The notes beneath the pieces were generated by a model. That model was not told where the DNA came from. It was given only the letters and a program-made list of their open reading frames with translations, and did no database searches. This document shows, in pieces, positions 1 to 9,187 of a stretch of DNA of 64,000 bases. The translations under genes were made by a program, and so were the position numbers. Numbering within the stretch: position 1 is the stretch's first letter; each line of letters starts with the position of its first letter. The stretch spans positions 87,158 through 151,157 of the forward strand of contig JACRAZ010000107.1 of NCBI GenBank assembly GCA_016213205.1, written 5' to 3'. The DNA comes from Burkholderiales bacterium. Lineage in GTDB: Bacteria; Pseudomonadota; Gammaproteobacteria; Burkholderiales; Burkholderiaceae_C.

Positions 1-1555
1 CTTCCACCCGCGTGGCCAGGCTCAGCAGCTCGGCCACCTCTTCCTCGGCGGCCTCGCGCTGCTCGAGCTCGGGCGCCTCCTTGCGGGCGTAGATGATGCC
101 GGGGTCGGGGTTCTCGGGCAGCTTGGCCAGCGTGACCGTCTTGCCCGGCGGCGCGGGGATCAGCTTGGCGATCGAGTCCACATGGCCATAGCCCATGCCC
201 AGCACGCGGCCGATGTCGCGCAGCGCCGCCTTGGCCGCCATGGTGCCGAAGGTGGCGATCTGGCTCACCGCCTCGCGGCCGTACTTGTCCTTCACGTAGT
301 CGATCACGCGGTCGCGGTTGCCCTGGCAGAAGTCGACGTCGAAGTCGGGCATCGACACCCGCTCGGGGTTCAGGAAGCGCTCGAATAGCAGGTTGTACTG
401 CAGCGGGTCGAGGTCGGTGATCTTCAGCGCATACGCCACCAGCGAGCCGGCGCCGGAGCCGCGGCCCGGGCCCACCGGGCAGCCGTGGCCCTTGGCCCAG
501 GTGATGAAGTCCGACACGATCAGGAAGTAGCCCGGGAAGCCCATCTTCAGGATGGTGGCGATCTCGAACTCCAGCCGCTCCACGTAGCGCGGGCGCTGCC
601 GGTCGCGTTCGGCCGCGTCGGGGTACAGCAGCGCGAGCCGATCCTCCAGGCCCTCGAAGCTGGCCTGGCGGAAATAGTCGCCCATCGGCATCGGCGTGCC
701 GTCGGCCTGGATCGGGGTGGGAAAGTCGGGCAGGTAGTTCTTGCCCATCGCCAGCGTGAGGTTGCAGCGCTGCGCGATCTGCACCGTGTTGGCGATGGCC
801 GAGGGCACGTCGGCAAACAGGGCCTCGATCTGGGCCTGGGTCTTGAAGTACTGCTCGCGGCTGAAGCGCTTGATGCGCTTGGGGTTGGCCAGCGTCTCGC
901 CCTCGGCGATGCACACCCGCGCCTCATGCGCATCGAAGTCGTCCGGCGTCGCGAACTGCACCGGGTGCGTGGCCACCACCGGCAGGCCCAGCGTGGCGGC
1001 CAGCGGCACCGCGGCACGCACATGGGTTTCGTGCGTGGGCAGGCCGGCGCGCTGCAGCTCGAGGTAGAAGCGGTCCGGGAACAGCGCGGCCAGACGCTGC
1101 GCCGCGGCGCTGGCGCGTGCGCTGTCGCCGGCCAGCAGCGCCATGCCCACCGCGCCCTGGTCGGCACCGGAAAGGGCGATCAGGCCCGCGCCGAGCTCCT
1201 GCAGCCACTCCCACTTCAGCCAGGCCTGCGCGCGCTGCGCATTGCGCACCCAGCCGCGCGCCAGCAGCTCGCTCAGGTTCAGGTAGCCCTGGCGGTCCTG
1301 CACCAGCAGCAGCAGGCGGCTGGGCTGCTTCTCGCTGCCTTCGGGTTCCAGGTAGACATCGGCACCGATGATCGGCTTCACGCCCTTGCCGCGGCAGGCC
1401 TTGTAGAACTTGACCGCGCCGAACAGGTTGGACAAGTCGGTGATCGCCAGCGCCACCTGGCCATCGGCCCGCGCGGCAGCCGCTGCATCGTCCACCCGCA
1501 GGGTGCCATCGACGACGGAAAACTCGGTGTGGGTGCGCAGGTGGACGAAGGGCAT
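1..1555 (-). CDS. dnaE: DNA polymerase III alpha subunit, N-terminal part (cut by window edge)
   Basis: Catalytic subunit of the replicative DNA polymerase. About 518 residues are visible; the C-terminal half lies beyond base 1. The N-terminus (MPFVHLRTHTEFSVVDG) is the PHP domain, and the palm carries the metal-binding motif PDFDVDF near residue 420. The ATG at 1555 is chosen because it directly precedes the conserved MPFVHLR start; another ATG at 1563 is in a different frame. A TACAAT hexamer sits only about 6 bases upstream, so the leader would be very short if that is the -10 box. Homology is unmistakable; the only uncertainty is the exact start. Confidence 0.95.
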   Translation of the reverse strand, partial: MPFVHLRTHTEFSVVDGTLRVDDAAAAARADGQVALAITDLSNLFGAVKFYKACRGKGVKPIIGADVYLEPEGSEKQPSRLLLLVQDRQGYLNLSELLARGWVRNAQRAQAWLKWEWLQELGAGLIALSGADQGAVGMALLAGDSARASAAAQRLAALFPDRFYLELQRAGLPTHETHVRAAVPLAATLGLPVVATHPVQFATPDDFDAHEARVCIAEGETLANPKRIKRFSREQYFKTQAQIEALFADVPSAIANTVQIAQRCNLTLAMGKNYLPDFPTPIQADGTPMPMGDYFRQASFEGLEDRLALLYPDAAERDRQRPRYVERLEFEIATILKMGFPGYFLIVSDFITWAKGHGCPVGPGRGSGAGSLVAYALKITDLDPLQYNLLFERFLNPERVSMPDFDVDFCQGNRDRVIDYVKDKYGREAVSQIATFGTMAAKAALRDIGRVLGMGYGHVDSIAKLIPAPPGKTVTLAKLPENPDPGIIYARKEAPELEQREAAEEEVAELLSLATRVE

Positions 1556-1643
1556 CTGGTCATTGTAGGCAGCGGGTTTCGCACGCCGGGCCGCGCCGGG
1601 GCTGCTAGGCTGCGGCCCCATCGTTGCCCGCGACCACACCGCC

Positions 1644-2567
1644 ATGCGCCTGTCCACCCTCGTCGCCAGCCTGGGGCTGCCGTGCCTGCTGGCGGCCCAC
1701 GCCGCCCCGCCGCCCGCCACCCCGCCACGCACCACCGCCGAGGTGCTGAAGGCCAGCCAGCCCGGCGACTGGCGCGCGCCGGACCCGGCGCGCACTCTGG
1801 TGATGGAGCTGGCCAGCGGGCCGGTGCTGATCGAGCTGGCGCCCCGCTTCGCGCCGCGCCACGTGGCCAACCTGCTGGCGCTGGCGCGCGGCCGCTACTT
1901 CGACGGCCTGGCAGTGCTGCGCGTGCAGGACAACTACGTCGCCCAATGGGGCGACCCGGAGGCCGACAAGCCCGATCAGGCGCGCAGCCTGGGCGCCGCC
2001 GACCTGCGCTTGCCGGCCGAGTTCGATACCGCCCTGCGCGGCCTGCCGCTGACGCGCCTGCCCGATGCGGATGGCTGGGCCCCCGTCACCGGCTGGGTCG
2101 ACGGCTTTCCGGTCGCGGCCGACCCACGGCGCGGGCGCGCCTGGCTCGCGCACTGCCACGCGATGGTGGGCGCCGCCCGCGCCAACCCACCGGACAGCAG
2201 CAATGCCAGCGCGCTGTACGCGGTGATCGGCCATGCGCCGCGCGCGCTGGACCGCAACATCACGCTGGTGGGGCGGGTGATCAGCGGCATCGAACGGCTG
2301 TCCGCCCTGCCGCGTGGTGGTGCCACGCTGGGCTTCTACGAGCAGGCCGAGCAGCGCGCGGCCATCCGCAGCGTGCGGGTGCTCGACGAGCTGCCGCCCG
2401 AACAGCGGCCCGCGCTCGAGCTGCTGCGCACCGACACCGCCACCTGGCAGGCGCTGGTGGAGTCGCGCCGCAACCGGCGCGAGGCCTGGTTCGTGCACCG
2501 TGCCGCACACGTTGGCGTGTGCGACATCGCCGTGCCGACGCGGCCGGCTCCTAGAATTCCGCAGTGA
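1644..2567 (+). CDS. Cyclophilin-type peptidyl-prolyl cis-trans isomerase, exported
   Basis: 307 residues. The first 20 or so residues form a signal peptide (MRLSTLVASLGLPCLLAAHA), so the enzyme should act on proline bonds of proteins in the periplasm. The cyclophilin fold starts near residue 50 with VMELASGPVLIELAP followed by the typical segment on the loss of N-terminal positioning (APRHVANLLAL, YFDGLAVLRV). It is longer than E. coli PpiA because of extra loops and a C-terminal tail of about 60 residues. Its stop overlaps the GTG start of the next gene by 4 bases, so the two are probably co-transcribed. Family assignment is good; substrates are unknown. Confidence 0.85.
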   Translation: MRLSTLVASLGLPCLLAAHAAPPPATPPRTTAEVLKASQPGDWRAPDPARTLVMELASGPVLIELAPRFAPRHVANLLALARGRYFDGLAVLRVQDNYVAQWGDPEADKPDQARSLGAADLRLPAEFDTALRGLPLTRLPDADGWAPVTGWVDGFPVAADPRRGRAWLAHCHAMVGAARANPPDSSNASALYAVIGHAPRALDRNITLVGRVISGIERLSALPRGGATLGFYEQAEQRAAIRSVRVLDELPPEQRPALELLRTDTATWQALVESRRNRREAWFVHRAAHVGVCDIAVPTRPAPRIPQ

Positions 2568-3304
2568 ACCCGTCCGCCATCCTCAACGTCTCCACCTACC
2601 GCTTCGTGCCGCTGCACGACCTGCCGGCGCTGCGCGAGCGGCTGCACGGCCATGCGCAGGCGCTGGGGCTCAAGGGCACGGTGCTGCTGGCCGAGGAGGG
2701 CATCAACCTGTTCCTGGCCGGCCCGCCGAAAGACCTGAACGCCTGGCTGGCCGCCCTGCGCGCGGACGAGCGCTTTGCCGGCCTGCCGGCCAAGGAGAGC
2801 TACAGCGCCGAGCAGCCCTTCAAGCGCCTGAAGGTCAAGATCAAGCGCGAGATCATCCGCATGAACATGCCCGCGGTGCGCCCGGCCGAGGGCCGCGCGC
2901 CGGCGGTGAGCCCGGCCACGCTGGCGCGCTGGCTCGAGCAGGGCCACGACGACGCCGGCCGCCAGGTGCTGATGCTGGACACGCGCAACGGCTTCGAGGT
3001 GGATGCCGGCGCCTTCGAGGGCGCGATCGACTGGCGGCTGCACAAGTTCAGCGACTTCCCGGCCGCCCTCGCCGCGCACCGCGAGGCGCTGCAGCCGCAC
3101 ACCGTGGTGAGCTACTGCACCGGCGGCATCCGCTGCGAAAAGGCAGCGCTGGTGATGCAGGCACTCGGCCTGCCGCACAGCTACCAGCTCGAGGGCGGCA
3201 TCCTGAAGTACTTCGAGGAGACCGCCGGCCGCGCGCCCGGCTGGCGTGGCCGCTGCTTCGTGTTCGACGAGCGCGTGGCGCTCGACACCGAGCTCGTCCC
3301 CTGA
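2564..3304 (+). CDS. trhO: tRNA uridine(34) hydroxylase TrhO (UPF0176, rhodanese-like)
   Basis: 246 residues of the YceA/TrhO family, which in E. coli makes 5-hydroxyuridine at the wobble position of tRNAs. The N-terminal ferredoxin-like part (NVSTYRFVPL, LKGTVLLAEEGIN) is followed by a rhodanese domain from about residue 110, with the active-site loop YCTGGIRCEKAA around residues 184-195. The GTG start overlaps the stop of the preceding isomerase gene (GTGA), which supports translational coupling. It is slightly shorter than the E. coli protein because the C-terminal cysteine-rich extension is missing. Function is inferred from family knowledge. Confidence 0.88.
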   Translation: MNPSAILNVSTYRFVPLHDLPALRERLHGHAQALGLKGTVLLAEEGINLFLAGPPKDLNAWLAALRADERFAGLPAKESYSAEQPFKRLKVKIKREIIRMNMPAVRPAEGRAPAVSPATLARWLEQGHDDAGRQVLMLDTRNGFEVDAGAFEGAIDWRLHKFSDFPAALAAHREALQPHTVVSYCTGGIRCEKAALVMQALGLPHSYQLEGGILKYFEETAGRAPGWRGRCFVFDERVALDTELVP

Positions 3305-3311
3305 GCCCGCC

Positions 3312-4271
3312 GTGAGCACCTTCGCGCTGCGCCTGGTCGGCCTGCTGCTGATGCTCACGGCGCTGGCGCTGCCGCTGATGCGAGCACCCGACCGCGCGGT
3401 GTCCACGCTGGTCCAGCGCTGGGCCCCACCGCCCTCGGACTTCCTGGATTTGCAGGGCCAGCTGGTGCACTACCGCGACGAGGGCCCGCGCCACGACCCG
3501 GCCCCGATCGTGCTGATCCACGGCACCGCGGCCAGCCTGCACACCTGGGAGGGCTGGGCGCGCGCGCTGCGCGGCCAGCGCCGCGTGATCAGCTTCGACC
3601 TGCCCGGCTTCGGCCTCACCGGCCCGTACACCGGCCACTACGCGGGCCGGCCCTACCGGGGCCCGGACTACGCCCGCTTCACGCTGGACCTGCTGGATGC
3701 GCTGAAGGTGCAGCGCTTCGTCGTGGCCGGCAATTCGCTGGGCGGCGAGGTAGCCTGGCAGCTCGCGGCGCTGGCGCCGCAGCGCGTCGACAAGCTGGTG
3801 CTGGTGGACGCCAGCGGATATGCGATCGACCCGGTCTCGATGCCGGCGGGCTTCCTGCTCGCCCGCACGCCGGTGCTCAACCGCTTGGGCGAGCACCTGC
3901 TGCCCAGGGCGCTGGTGGTGGCCAGCGTGCGCGATGTCTATGGCGACCCCTCGCGCGTGAACGAGGCGCTGGTCGACCGCTACTTCGAGCTCACGCTGCG
4001 TGAAGGCAACCGGGTGGCGATGGGCGAGCGCTTCCGCCAGATGCAGCCCGGAGCGGACGCCACGCGCATCACCACGCTGCGGCTGCCCACGCTGATCCTC
4101 TGGGGGGGACGCGACCGCCTGATTCCGCCCGCGGCCGCGCAGCGCTTCCAGGCGGACATCGCGGGCAGCCAACTGGTGATGTTCGACACGCTGGGCCATG
4201 TGCCGCAGGAAGAGGACCCGGCACGCACCGTGGTGCCGGTGAAGGCCTTCCTCGGCATGGCACCGGGCTGA
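3312..4271 (+). CDS. Alpha/beta hydrolase with N-terminal membrane anchor
   Basis: 319 residues. A hydrophobic stretch at residues 6-22 (LRLVGLLLMLTALALPL) looks like a signal anchor. The hydrolase core has the oxyanion segment VLIHGTAAS, the nucleophile elbow GNSLGG with Ser142, the acidic residue after LILWGGRDRLIP and a final His in LGHVPQEEDP. I chose GTG at 3312, seven bases after the trhO stop, because the open frame upstream of it has no family-like sequence. Substrate is unknown; the pattern fits general carboxylesterase or haloalkane-dehalogenase-like relatives. Likely co-transcribed with ppi-trhO. Confidence 0.85.
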   Translation: MSTFALRLVGLLLMLTALALPLMRAPDRAVSTLVQRWAPPPSDFLDLQGQLVHYRDEGPRHDPAPIVLIHGTAASLHTWEGWARALRGQRRVISFDLPGFGLTGPYTGHYAGRPYRGPDYARFTLDLLDALKVQRFVVAGNSLGGEVAWQLAALAPQRVDKLVLVDASGYAIDPVSMPAGFLLARTPVLNRLGEHLLPRALVVASVRDVYGDPSRVNEALVDRYFELTLREGNRVAMGERFRQMQPGADATRITTLRLPTLILWGGRDRLIPPAAAQRFQADIAGSQLVMFDTLGHVPQEEDPARTVVPVKAFLGMAPG

Positions 4272-4291
4272 GGGGGCCCCCGGCCGCGGGA

Positions 4292-5002
4292 TCAGCCCAG
4301 CCCGTCGCGCAGCGCCACCAGCACCTCGGAGTGGAACTCGCGCCGGTACAGCACCCACAGCACGGCCAGCGTGCCCACGATGAAGGCCCAGGCCGAGAAG
4401 AACCAGGCCACCACCGCGAACGAGAGGTAGTAGCCGCGCAACCCGTCGTTGAAGGTTTCGGCGGCCAGCCCCATGACCCGGCCCGCCCGGTCGGCAAAGG
4501 CCTGGCGCGCGGCGTCGTCCATGCTGCCGCTTTCAGGCACCGCGCCGACCAGGATCGCGCCGAAGCTGTACTGCCGCAGGCTCCAGGTGAAGCGGAAGAA
4601 GCAGTAGATGAAGATGCCGGTCAGCAGCACCAGCTTCAGGTCGAACACCAGCACCGTGGTGCGGGCCGCGAAGGGCAGCTCGCGCACCAGTTCGGTGGCC
4701 TTCTCGGTGGTGCCCAACACCGCCAGCAGACCGCCGATCACCAGGATGCTGGTGGAGGCGAAGAACTGCGGGCTGGCCGACAGGTTCTGCACCACCGCCG
4801 AATCGACGATGCGGTTCTCGCGCCGTGTGGCCTGCAGCATCCAGTGCCAGCGCCAGCGGTTGGTGGTGGCCAGGATCGAGGGCCGCACGTGGGCCCTGCG
4901 CTGCGCGAAGTTCGCATAGCCCACCCAGCCGCCGAAAAACAGGGCCATCGCCACCCAGTCCAGCGCGGGCAGCACCGTCAGCACCTTGATCAGCAGGTCC
5001 AT
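4292..5002 (-). CDS. DUF599 family membrane protein
   Basis: 236 residues with four clear membrane segments: ALDWVAMALFFGGWVGY near the N-terminus, ILVIGGLLAVLG, LVLLTGIFIYCFF and a C-terminal stretch rich in Trp/Phe. Conserved family traits include YANFAQRRAH and the FTWSLRQYSFGAILVGAVP segment. The role of DUF599 proteins is unknown. The start at 5002 is picked because the open frame continues upstream into a GC-rich palindromic repeat, not protein-like sequence. It converges with the alpha/beta hydrolase gene, and both stop codons lie within an inverted repeat (GGGCTGA...TCAGCCC). Confidence 0.85.
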   Translation of the reverse strand: MDLLIKVLTVLPALDWVAMALFFGGWVGYANFAQRRAHVRPSILATTNRWRWHWMLQATRRENRIVDSAVVQNLSASPQFFASTSILVIGGLLAVLGTTEKATELVRELPFAARTTVLVFDLKLVLLTGIFIYCFFRFTWSLRQYSFGAILVGAVPESGSMDDAARQAFADRAGRVMGLAAETFNDGLRGYYLSFAVVAWFFSAWAFIVGTLAVLWVLYRREFHSEVLVALRDGLG

Positions 5003-5035
5003 CAAGTCCGCCCGGCCGTTGCGAAGGGCCTGGAC

Positions 5036-5104
5036 GCCCCCAGGACCCCGAAGGGGGCCTTTCCGGCCCCAGGGGGCTGCGATCGACGTGAGCTGGGGGG
5101 CGCC
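5036..5104. repeat. GC-rich palindromic extragenic element
   Basis: Between the DUF599 gene and the pirin gene lies a compact set of inverted repeats. Outer arms are CGCCCCCAGG at the left and CTGGGGGGCG at the right; the inner part can fold CCCCGAAGGGG and GGCC...GGCC hairpins. Elements of this shape (runs of C and G around short loops) are common between genes in Burkholderiales. It lies upstream of the DUF599 start and downstream of the pirin stop. No T-run follows, so it is not a classical terminator. Only one such copy is obvious in the window. Confidence 0.6.
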
Positions 5105-5136
5105 ATGACCGCAATGTAGCGGCCCGGCGCCGCCGA

Positions 5137-5838
<702 letters not shown>

Positions 5839-5901
5839 GGTGCAGTGCCTCCAGTGCAGTGCATGGTCGCACCGGCACCGGGTCGGCGGCGATGGTGCGG
5901 C

Positions 5902-5918
5902 TTGAAGTACACGTTCAA
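5902..5918. promoter_or_regulatory. LysR-type operator (T-N11-A box) between pirin and LysR genes
   Basis: TTGAAGTACACGTTCAA is an interrupted palindrome (TTGAA-N7-TTCAA), the arrangement expected for a LysR-family recognition site. It sits in the 80-110 base gap between divergent genes. A TATGAT hexamer at 5920-5925 follows directly and could be the -10 box for the regulator. Confidence 0.6.
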
Positions 5919-5947
5919 ATATGATGAAGCCCGGCCCGCCCACCCCC

Positions 5948-6931
5948 ATGCACCGCCGCAACGCCCTCACACCCGAAGCCCTGCAGATGATGGACACCAT
6001 CGCCCGCAGCGGCAGCTTTGCGGCCGCCGCGCGCGAGCTCGGCAAGGTGCCCTCGGCGCTGACCTACAGCGTGCGCCAGCTCGAGGAAGCGCTGGACGTG
6101 CTGCTGTTCGACCGCCGCTCGCGCCAGGCCCGCCTCACCGCCGCCGGCCAGGAGCTGCTGGACGAGGGCCGGCGCCTGCTGGCCGAGATGGACGCCGTGG
6201 CCAACCGTGTGCGGCGCGTGTCCACCGGCTGGGAGTCGCAGCTCACGATCGCGGTGGATGGCGTGATCTCGCGCCTGACGATGTTCGAGCTGATCGAAGG
6301 CTTCTACACGTTGCGCACCGACGCGGCCGAACCCGTGGGCACCCGGCTGCGCCTGCGCACCGAGATCATGACCGGCCTGTGGGAGGCGCTGGTCACCGGC
6401 CAGGCCGACCTGGCGATCGGTGTCTCGCAGGATGCACCGGTGCGCACCGGCATCGAGGTCCAGCCGCTGGGCGAAGTCGAGTTCGTGTTCGCCGTCGCAC
6501 CGCACCACCCGCTGGCCGCCTGGCGTCAGCCGGTGGACGACGAGGCGTTGCTGGCCCACCGCGCGGTGGCGGTGGCGGATTCGGCGCAGCGCCTGTCGCC
6601 GATGACGGTGAACCTGCTGCCCGGGCAGGACGTGCTCACCGTGTCCTCGATGCAGGCCAAGATCGAGGCCCAGCTGCGCTGCCTGGGCTGCGGTTTCGTG
6701 CCCGAGCCCTTGATCCGCGAGCAGGTGCGCGCCGGCCGGCTGGTGGTCAAGCCGGTGGCACGCAGCCGGCCGCCGGTGCGACTGGGTTATGCGTGGCGCA
6801 GCGCCTCGGTGGGCCTGCCGCGCCGCGCGCCGCAGGGCCTGGCGTTGCAATGGTTTCTGCAACAGCTCAAGAGCCCGGCCACGCGGCGGGCACTGCTCGA
6901 GCGCCACATCGGCCTGCCAGCGGTGGACTGA
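5948..6931 (+). CDS. LysR family transcriptional regulator
   Basis: 327 residues from the ATG at 5948 (an in-frame ATG at 5921 would add nine residues). The N-terminal winged helix-turn-helix is clear: ALQMMDTIARSGSFAAAARE, then SVRQLEEALDVLLFDR. The rest is a periplasmic-binding-protein-like effector domain (residues about 90-300). The later start is preferred since TATGAT at 5920-5925 could be the promoter -10 box, which would leave 5921 upstream of the transcript. It is divergent from the pirin gene, its probable target; the inducer is unknown. Confidence 0.88.
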   Translation: MHRRNALTPEALQMMDTIARSGSFAAAARELGKVPSALTYSVRQLEEALDVLLFDRRSRQARLTAAGQELLDEGRRLLAEMDAVANRVRRVSTGWESQLTIAVDGVISRLTMFELIEGFYTLRTDAAEPVGTRLRLRTEIMTGLWEALVTGQADLAIGVSQDAPVRTGIEVQPLGEVEFVFAVAPHHPLAAWRQPVDDEALLAHRAVAVADSAQRLSPMTVNLLPGQDVLTVSSMQAKIEAQLRCLGCGFVPEPLIREQVRAGRLVVKPVARSRPPVRLGYAWRSASVGLPRRAPQGLALQWFLQQLKSPATRRALLERHIGLPAVD

Positions 6932-6958
6932 CAGCCGCTCGCCGGTCAGCACCCGCAG

Positions 6959-7852
6959 ATGGATCGCAGCCCCTACATCGGCCGCTTCGCGCCCTCGCCC
7001 ACCGGGCCGCTGCACCCGGGCTCGCTGGTGGCGGCGCTGGCCAGCTGGCTCGATGCGCGCGCGCACGGCGGCCGCTGGCTGGTGCGCATCGAGGACGTGG
7101 ACGCCCCGCGCTGCCTGCCCGGGGCCGACCAGGTGATCCTCGGCCAGCTCGCCATCTGCGGGCTGCTGCCCGACGAGGAGCCGGTGCTGCAGTCGACCCG
7201 CGGCGCACTGTACGGGGCGGCACTGGCGAGCCTGGTCGAGCGCGGCCTGGCCTACCCCTGCGGCTGCACGCGGCGCGAGATCGAAGACGCCCTGGTCGCG
7301 ATGGGCATCCTGCACGAGCGATTCGAAGAACGCCTGTACCCCGGCACCTGCCGCCACGGCCTGCACGGCAAGCCGGCGCGGGCGACGCGCGTGCGCACCG
7401 AGCTCGATGGCCAGGAGGCCGTGCTGGCCTGGCACGACCGGCGGCTGGGCGAGCAACAGCAGAACGTGGCCCGCAGCGTGGGCGACTTCGTGCTGCGGCG
7501 CGCCGATGGCCTGTGGGCCTACCAGCTCGCGGTGGTGGTGGACGACGCGGCCCAGGGCGTCACCGATGTCGTGCGCGGCGAGGACCTGGCCGACAACACC
7601 GCGCGCCAGATCCACCTGCAGCGCCTGCTGGGCCTGCCGCAGCCGCGCTACCTGCACACGCCGCTGGTGCTGGGCGCCGACGGCCACAAGCTCAGCAAGC
7701 AAAATGGCGCCCAGGCCTTCGACGCCAGCGCGCCGCTGCTTGCGCTGCAGGCAGCGGGGCGCACGCTGGCACTGCCAGTGATCGAGGCCGGCAGCGCCGG
7801 CGAGTGGCTGGCTGCGGCCACGCGGGCCTGGGCGGCCCGCTGGGTGGCATGA
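6959..7852 (+). CDS. gluQ: Glutamyl-Q tRNA(Asp) synthetase
   Basis: 297 residues. Truncated class I glutamyl-tRNA synthetase that lacks an anticodon-binding domain and loads glutamate on queuosine of tRNA(Asp). The start MDRSPYIGRFAPSPTGPLHP holds the HIGH-like signature (HPGS), and the KMSKS-like loop is KLSKQNGAQAF near residue 243. Zinc-binding cysteines are seen in YPCGCTRREIE and the later YPGTCRHG. Length matches the family (about 290-300). It follows the LysR gene after 27 bases without strong promoter signals. Presence implies that the cell makes queuosine. Confidence 0.92.
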   Translation: MDRSPYIGRFAPSPTGPLHPGSLVAALASWLDARAHGGRWLVRIEDVDAPRCLPGADQVILGQLAICGLLPDEEPVLQSTRGALYGAALASLVERGLAYPCGCTRREIEDALVAMGILHERFEERLYPGTCRHGLHGKPARATRVRTELDGQEAVLAWHDRRLGEQQQNVARSVGDFVLRRADGLWAYQLAVVVDDAAQGVTDVVRGEDLADNTARQIHLQRLLGLPQPRYLHTPLVLGADGHKLSKQNGAQAFDASAPLLALQAAGRTLALPVIEAGSAGEWLAAATRAWAARWVA

Positions 7853-7886
7853 TGCGCACCCGTTTTCCCCAACCACGAGCATCACG

Positions 7887-8243
7887 ATGATCACCACCCC
7901 CTCCGGGCTCCAGTACGACGACACCCAGGCCGGCACCGGCGCCGAGGCGCAGGCCGGGCGGCAGGTCACCGTGCACTACACCGGCTGGCTGCACGACCCG
8001 GCCCAGCCTAACGGCCGCGGCGCGAAGTTCGATTCCAGCAAGGACCGTGGCGACCCGTTCCGCTTCCACCTCGGCGCCGGCATGGTGATCCGAGGCTGGG
8101 ACGAAGGCGTGCAAGGCATGAAGGTCGGCGGCACCCGCGTGCTGGTGATCCCGGCCGACCTGGGTTACGGCGCGCGCGGCGCGGGCGGCGTGATCCCGCC
8201 GAACGCGACCCTGGTGTTCGAGGTCGACCTGCTGGGCGTCTGA
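7887..8243 (+). CDS. FKBP-type peptidyl-prolyl cis-trans isomerase
   Basis: 118 residues forming one FKBP domain with no signal peptide, so it should act in the cytoplasm. Recognisable elements are VTVHYTGWLHD, GAKFDSSKDRGDPFRFHLGA, MVIRGWDEGVQGMKVGGTR and the C-terminal YGARGAGGVIPPNATLVFEV, matching the standard short proteobacterial FKBP. It follows gluQ by 34 bases. GC-rich inverted repeats after the stop (CCTCCCC...GGGGGA) may end the transcript, although no T-run is present. Confidence 0.92.
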   Translation: MITTPSGLQYDDTQAGTGAEAQAGRQVTVHYTGWLHDPAQPNGRGAKFDSSKDRGDPFRFHLGAGMVIRGWDEGVQGMKVGGTRVLVIPADLGYGARGAGGVIPPNATLVFEVDLLGV

Positions 8244-8374
8244 GCGGCCTCCCCAAGGCGGGGGACGCGCCAGCGCGTGCCGCCGCGGCGATGTGACGTT
8301 CGGATCAGCAAGGCCGGCCCGCGGTTCCTAGGATTTCCGGCATCGATCCATCCGATCTTCGCCGGGAGTCCACC

Positions 8375-9187
8375 GTGCCTGCCACCCTGTCCATCGGCTC
8401 CATGGGGCCGCTCGTCAAGCAGCTCCAGGAGGGGCTGAACCAACTCGCCAGCCAGCTGCCGAAGCTCGCACCCGACGGCCAGTTCGGCCCCAAGACACGT
8501 GGTCGGGTGCAGGAGTTCCAGACCAAGAACCAGCTCGTGCCCGACGGCATCGTGGGCCCGCTCACCTGGGACGTGTTGCTGCAGCTGCTGCAGCAGGTGG
8601 CCCAAGGCGGCGTGCCCACGATGCCCGGCATGACCAGCAGCGTGTTCGACGCGCTGCGCCCGCTGGTGCTGCTGATCGCGCAGCAGCACATGGGCAAGGT
8701 GGACTTCGGCCAGCTGGTCAACGGCCGACCGAAGGGCATCGACTTCGTCAAGGAAGTGTTCGACTTCGCCGCCGGCGTCAAGCTCACCGATGCCAACTTC
8801 CGCGAGGGCGGCACGAGTGCCGGCAACTGGATCGCCACGCCCTGGGTGGGCAACACGGCGCATGTGAAGAGCTGGTGCGGCATCTTCGCGATCTACTGCT
8901 ACCGCAAGGCCGGCATCCCGGTGCACTGGGACATCGGCAAGGGCGGCCCGGTGGGCCCGCTCAGGATGCGCACCTTCAGCCCCGGCTTCGCGTCCAAGCT
9001 CAAGCCTGGCGACATCGGCTCGGTGCGCACCAAGAGCCACCACTTCCTGATCGAGTCGATCAACAGCCAAGGGCCGCTGCCGCCACTGACCACGATCGAC
9101 GGCAACACCGACTTCGGCCGCATCCAGCGCCGCAATGCGCACAAGGTGGGGCAGGACAACTTCAACGCCTACGAGTTCACGCAATAG
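8375..9187 (+). CDS. Peptidoglycan-binding protein with C-terminal CHAP/NlpC-like cysteine domain
   Basis: 270 residues. Residues 3-70 are a peptidoglycan-binding repeat (SIGSMGPLVKQLQEGL, PDGQFGPKTRGRVQEFQ, PDGIVGPLTWDVL). After a linker the region from about 160 shows a probable catalytic cysteine in VKSWCGIFAIYCYRKAG, followed by LKPGDIGSVRTKSHHFLIES, which supplies candidate histidines, as in CHAP or NlpC/P60 amidases. No signal peptide is seen. GTG at 8375 is supported by a GGGAG ribosome site 10 bases upstream. It could be a cell-wall hydrolase or an endolysin-like enzyme; no phage genes lie nearby. Confidence 0.75.
   Translation: MPATLSIGSMGPLVKQLQEGLNQLASQLPKLAPDGQFGPKTRGRVQEFQTKNQLVPDGIVGPLTWDVLLQLLQQVAQGGVPTMPGMTSSVFDALRPLVLLIAQQHMGKVDFGQLVNGRPKGIDFVKEVFDFAAGVKLTDANFREGGTSAGNWIATPWVGNTAHVKSWCGIFAIYCYRKAGIPVHWDIGKGGPVGPLRMRTFSPGFASKLKPGDIGSVRTKSHHFLIESINSQGPLPPLTTIDGNTDFGRIQRRNAHKVGQDNFNAYEFTQ

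Noticed and set aside
485..2554. Long plus-strand open frame (about 690 codons) opposite dnaE and the cyclophilin gene
   Set aside because: Composition is dominated by Arg/Ala/Gly/His and no family motif appears; the opposite strand clearly encodes dnaE. High GC leaves few stops in antisense frames.
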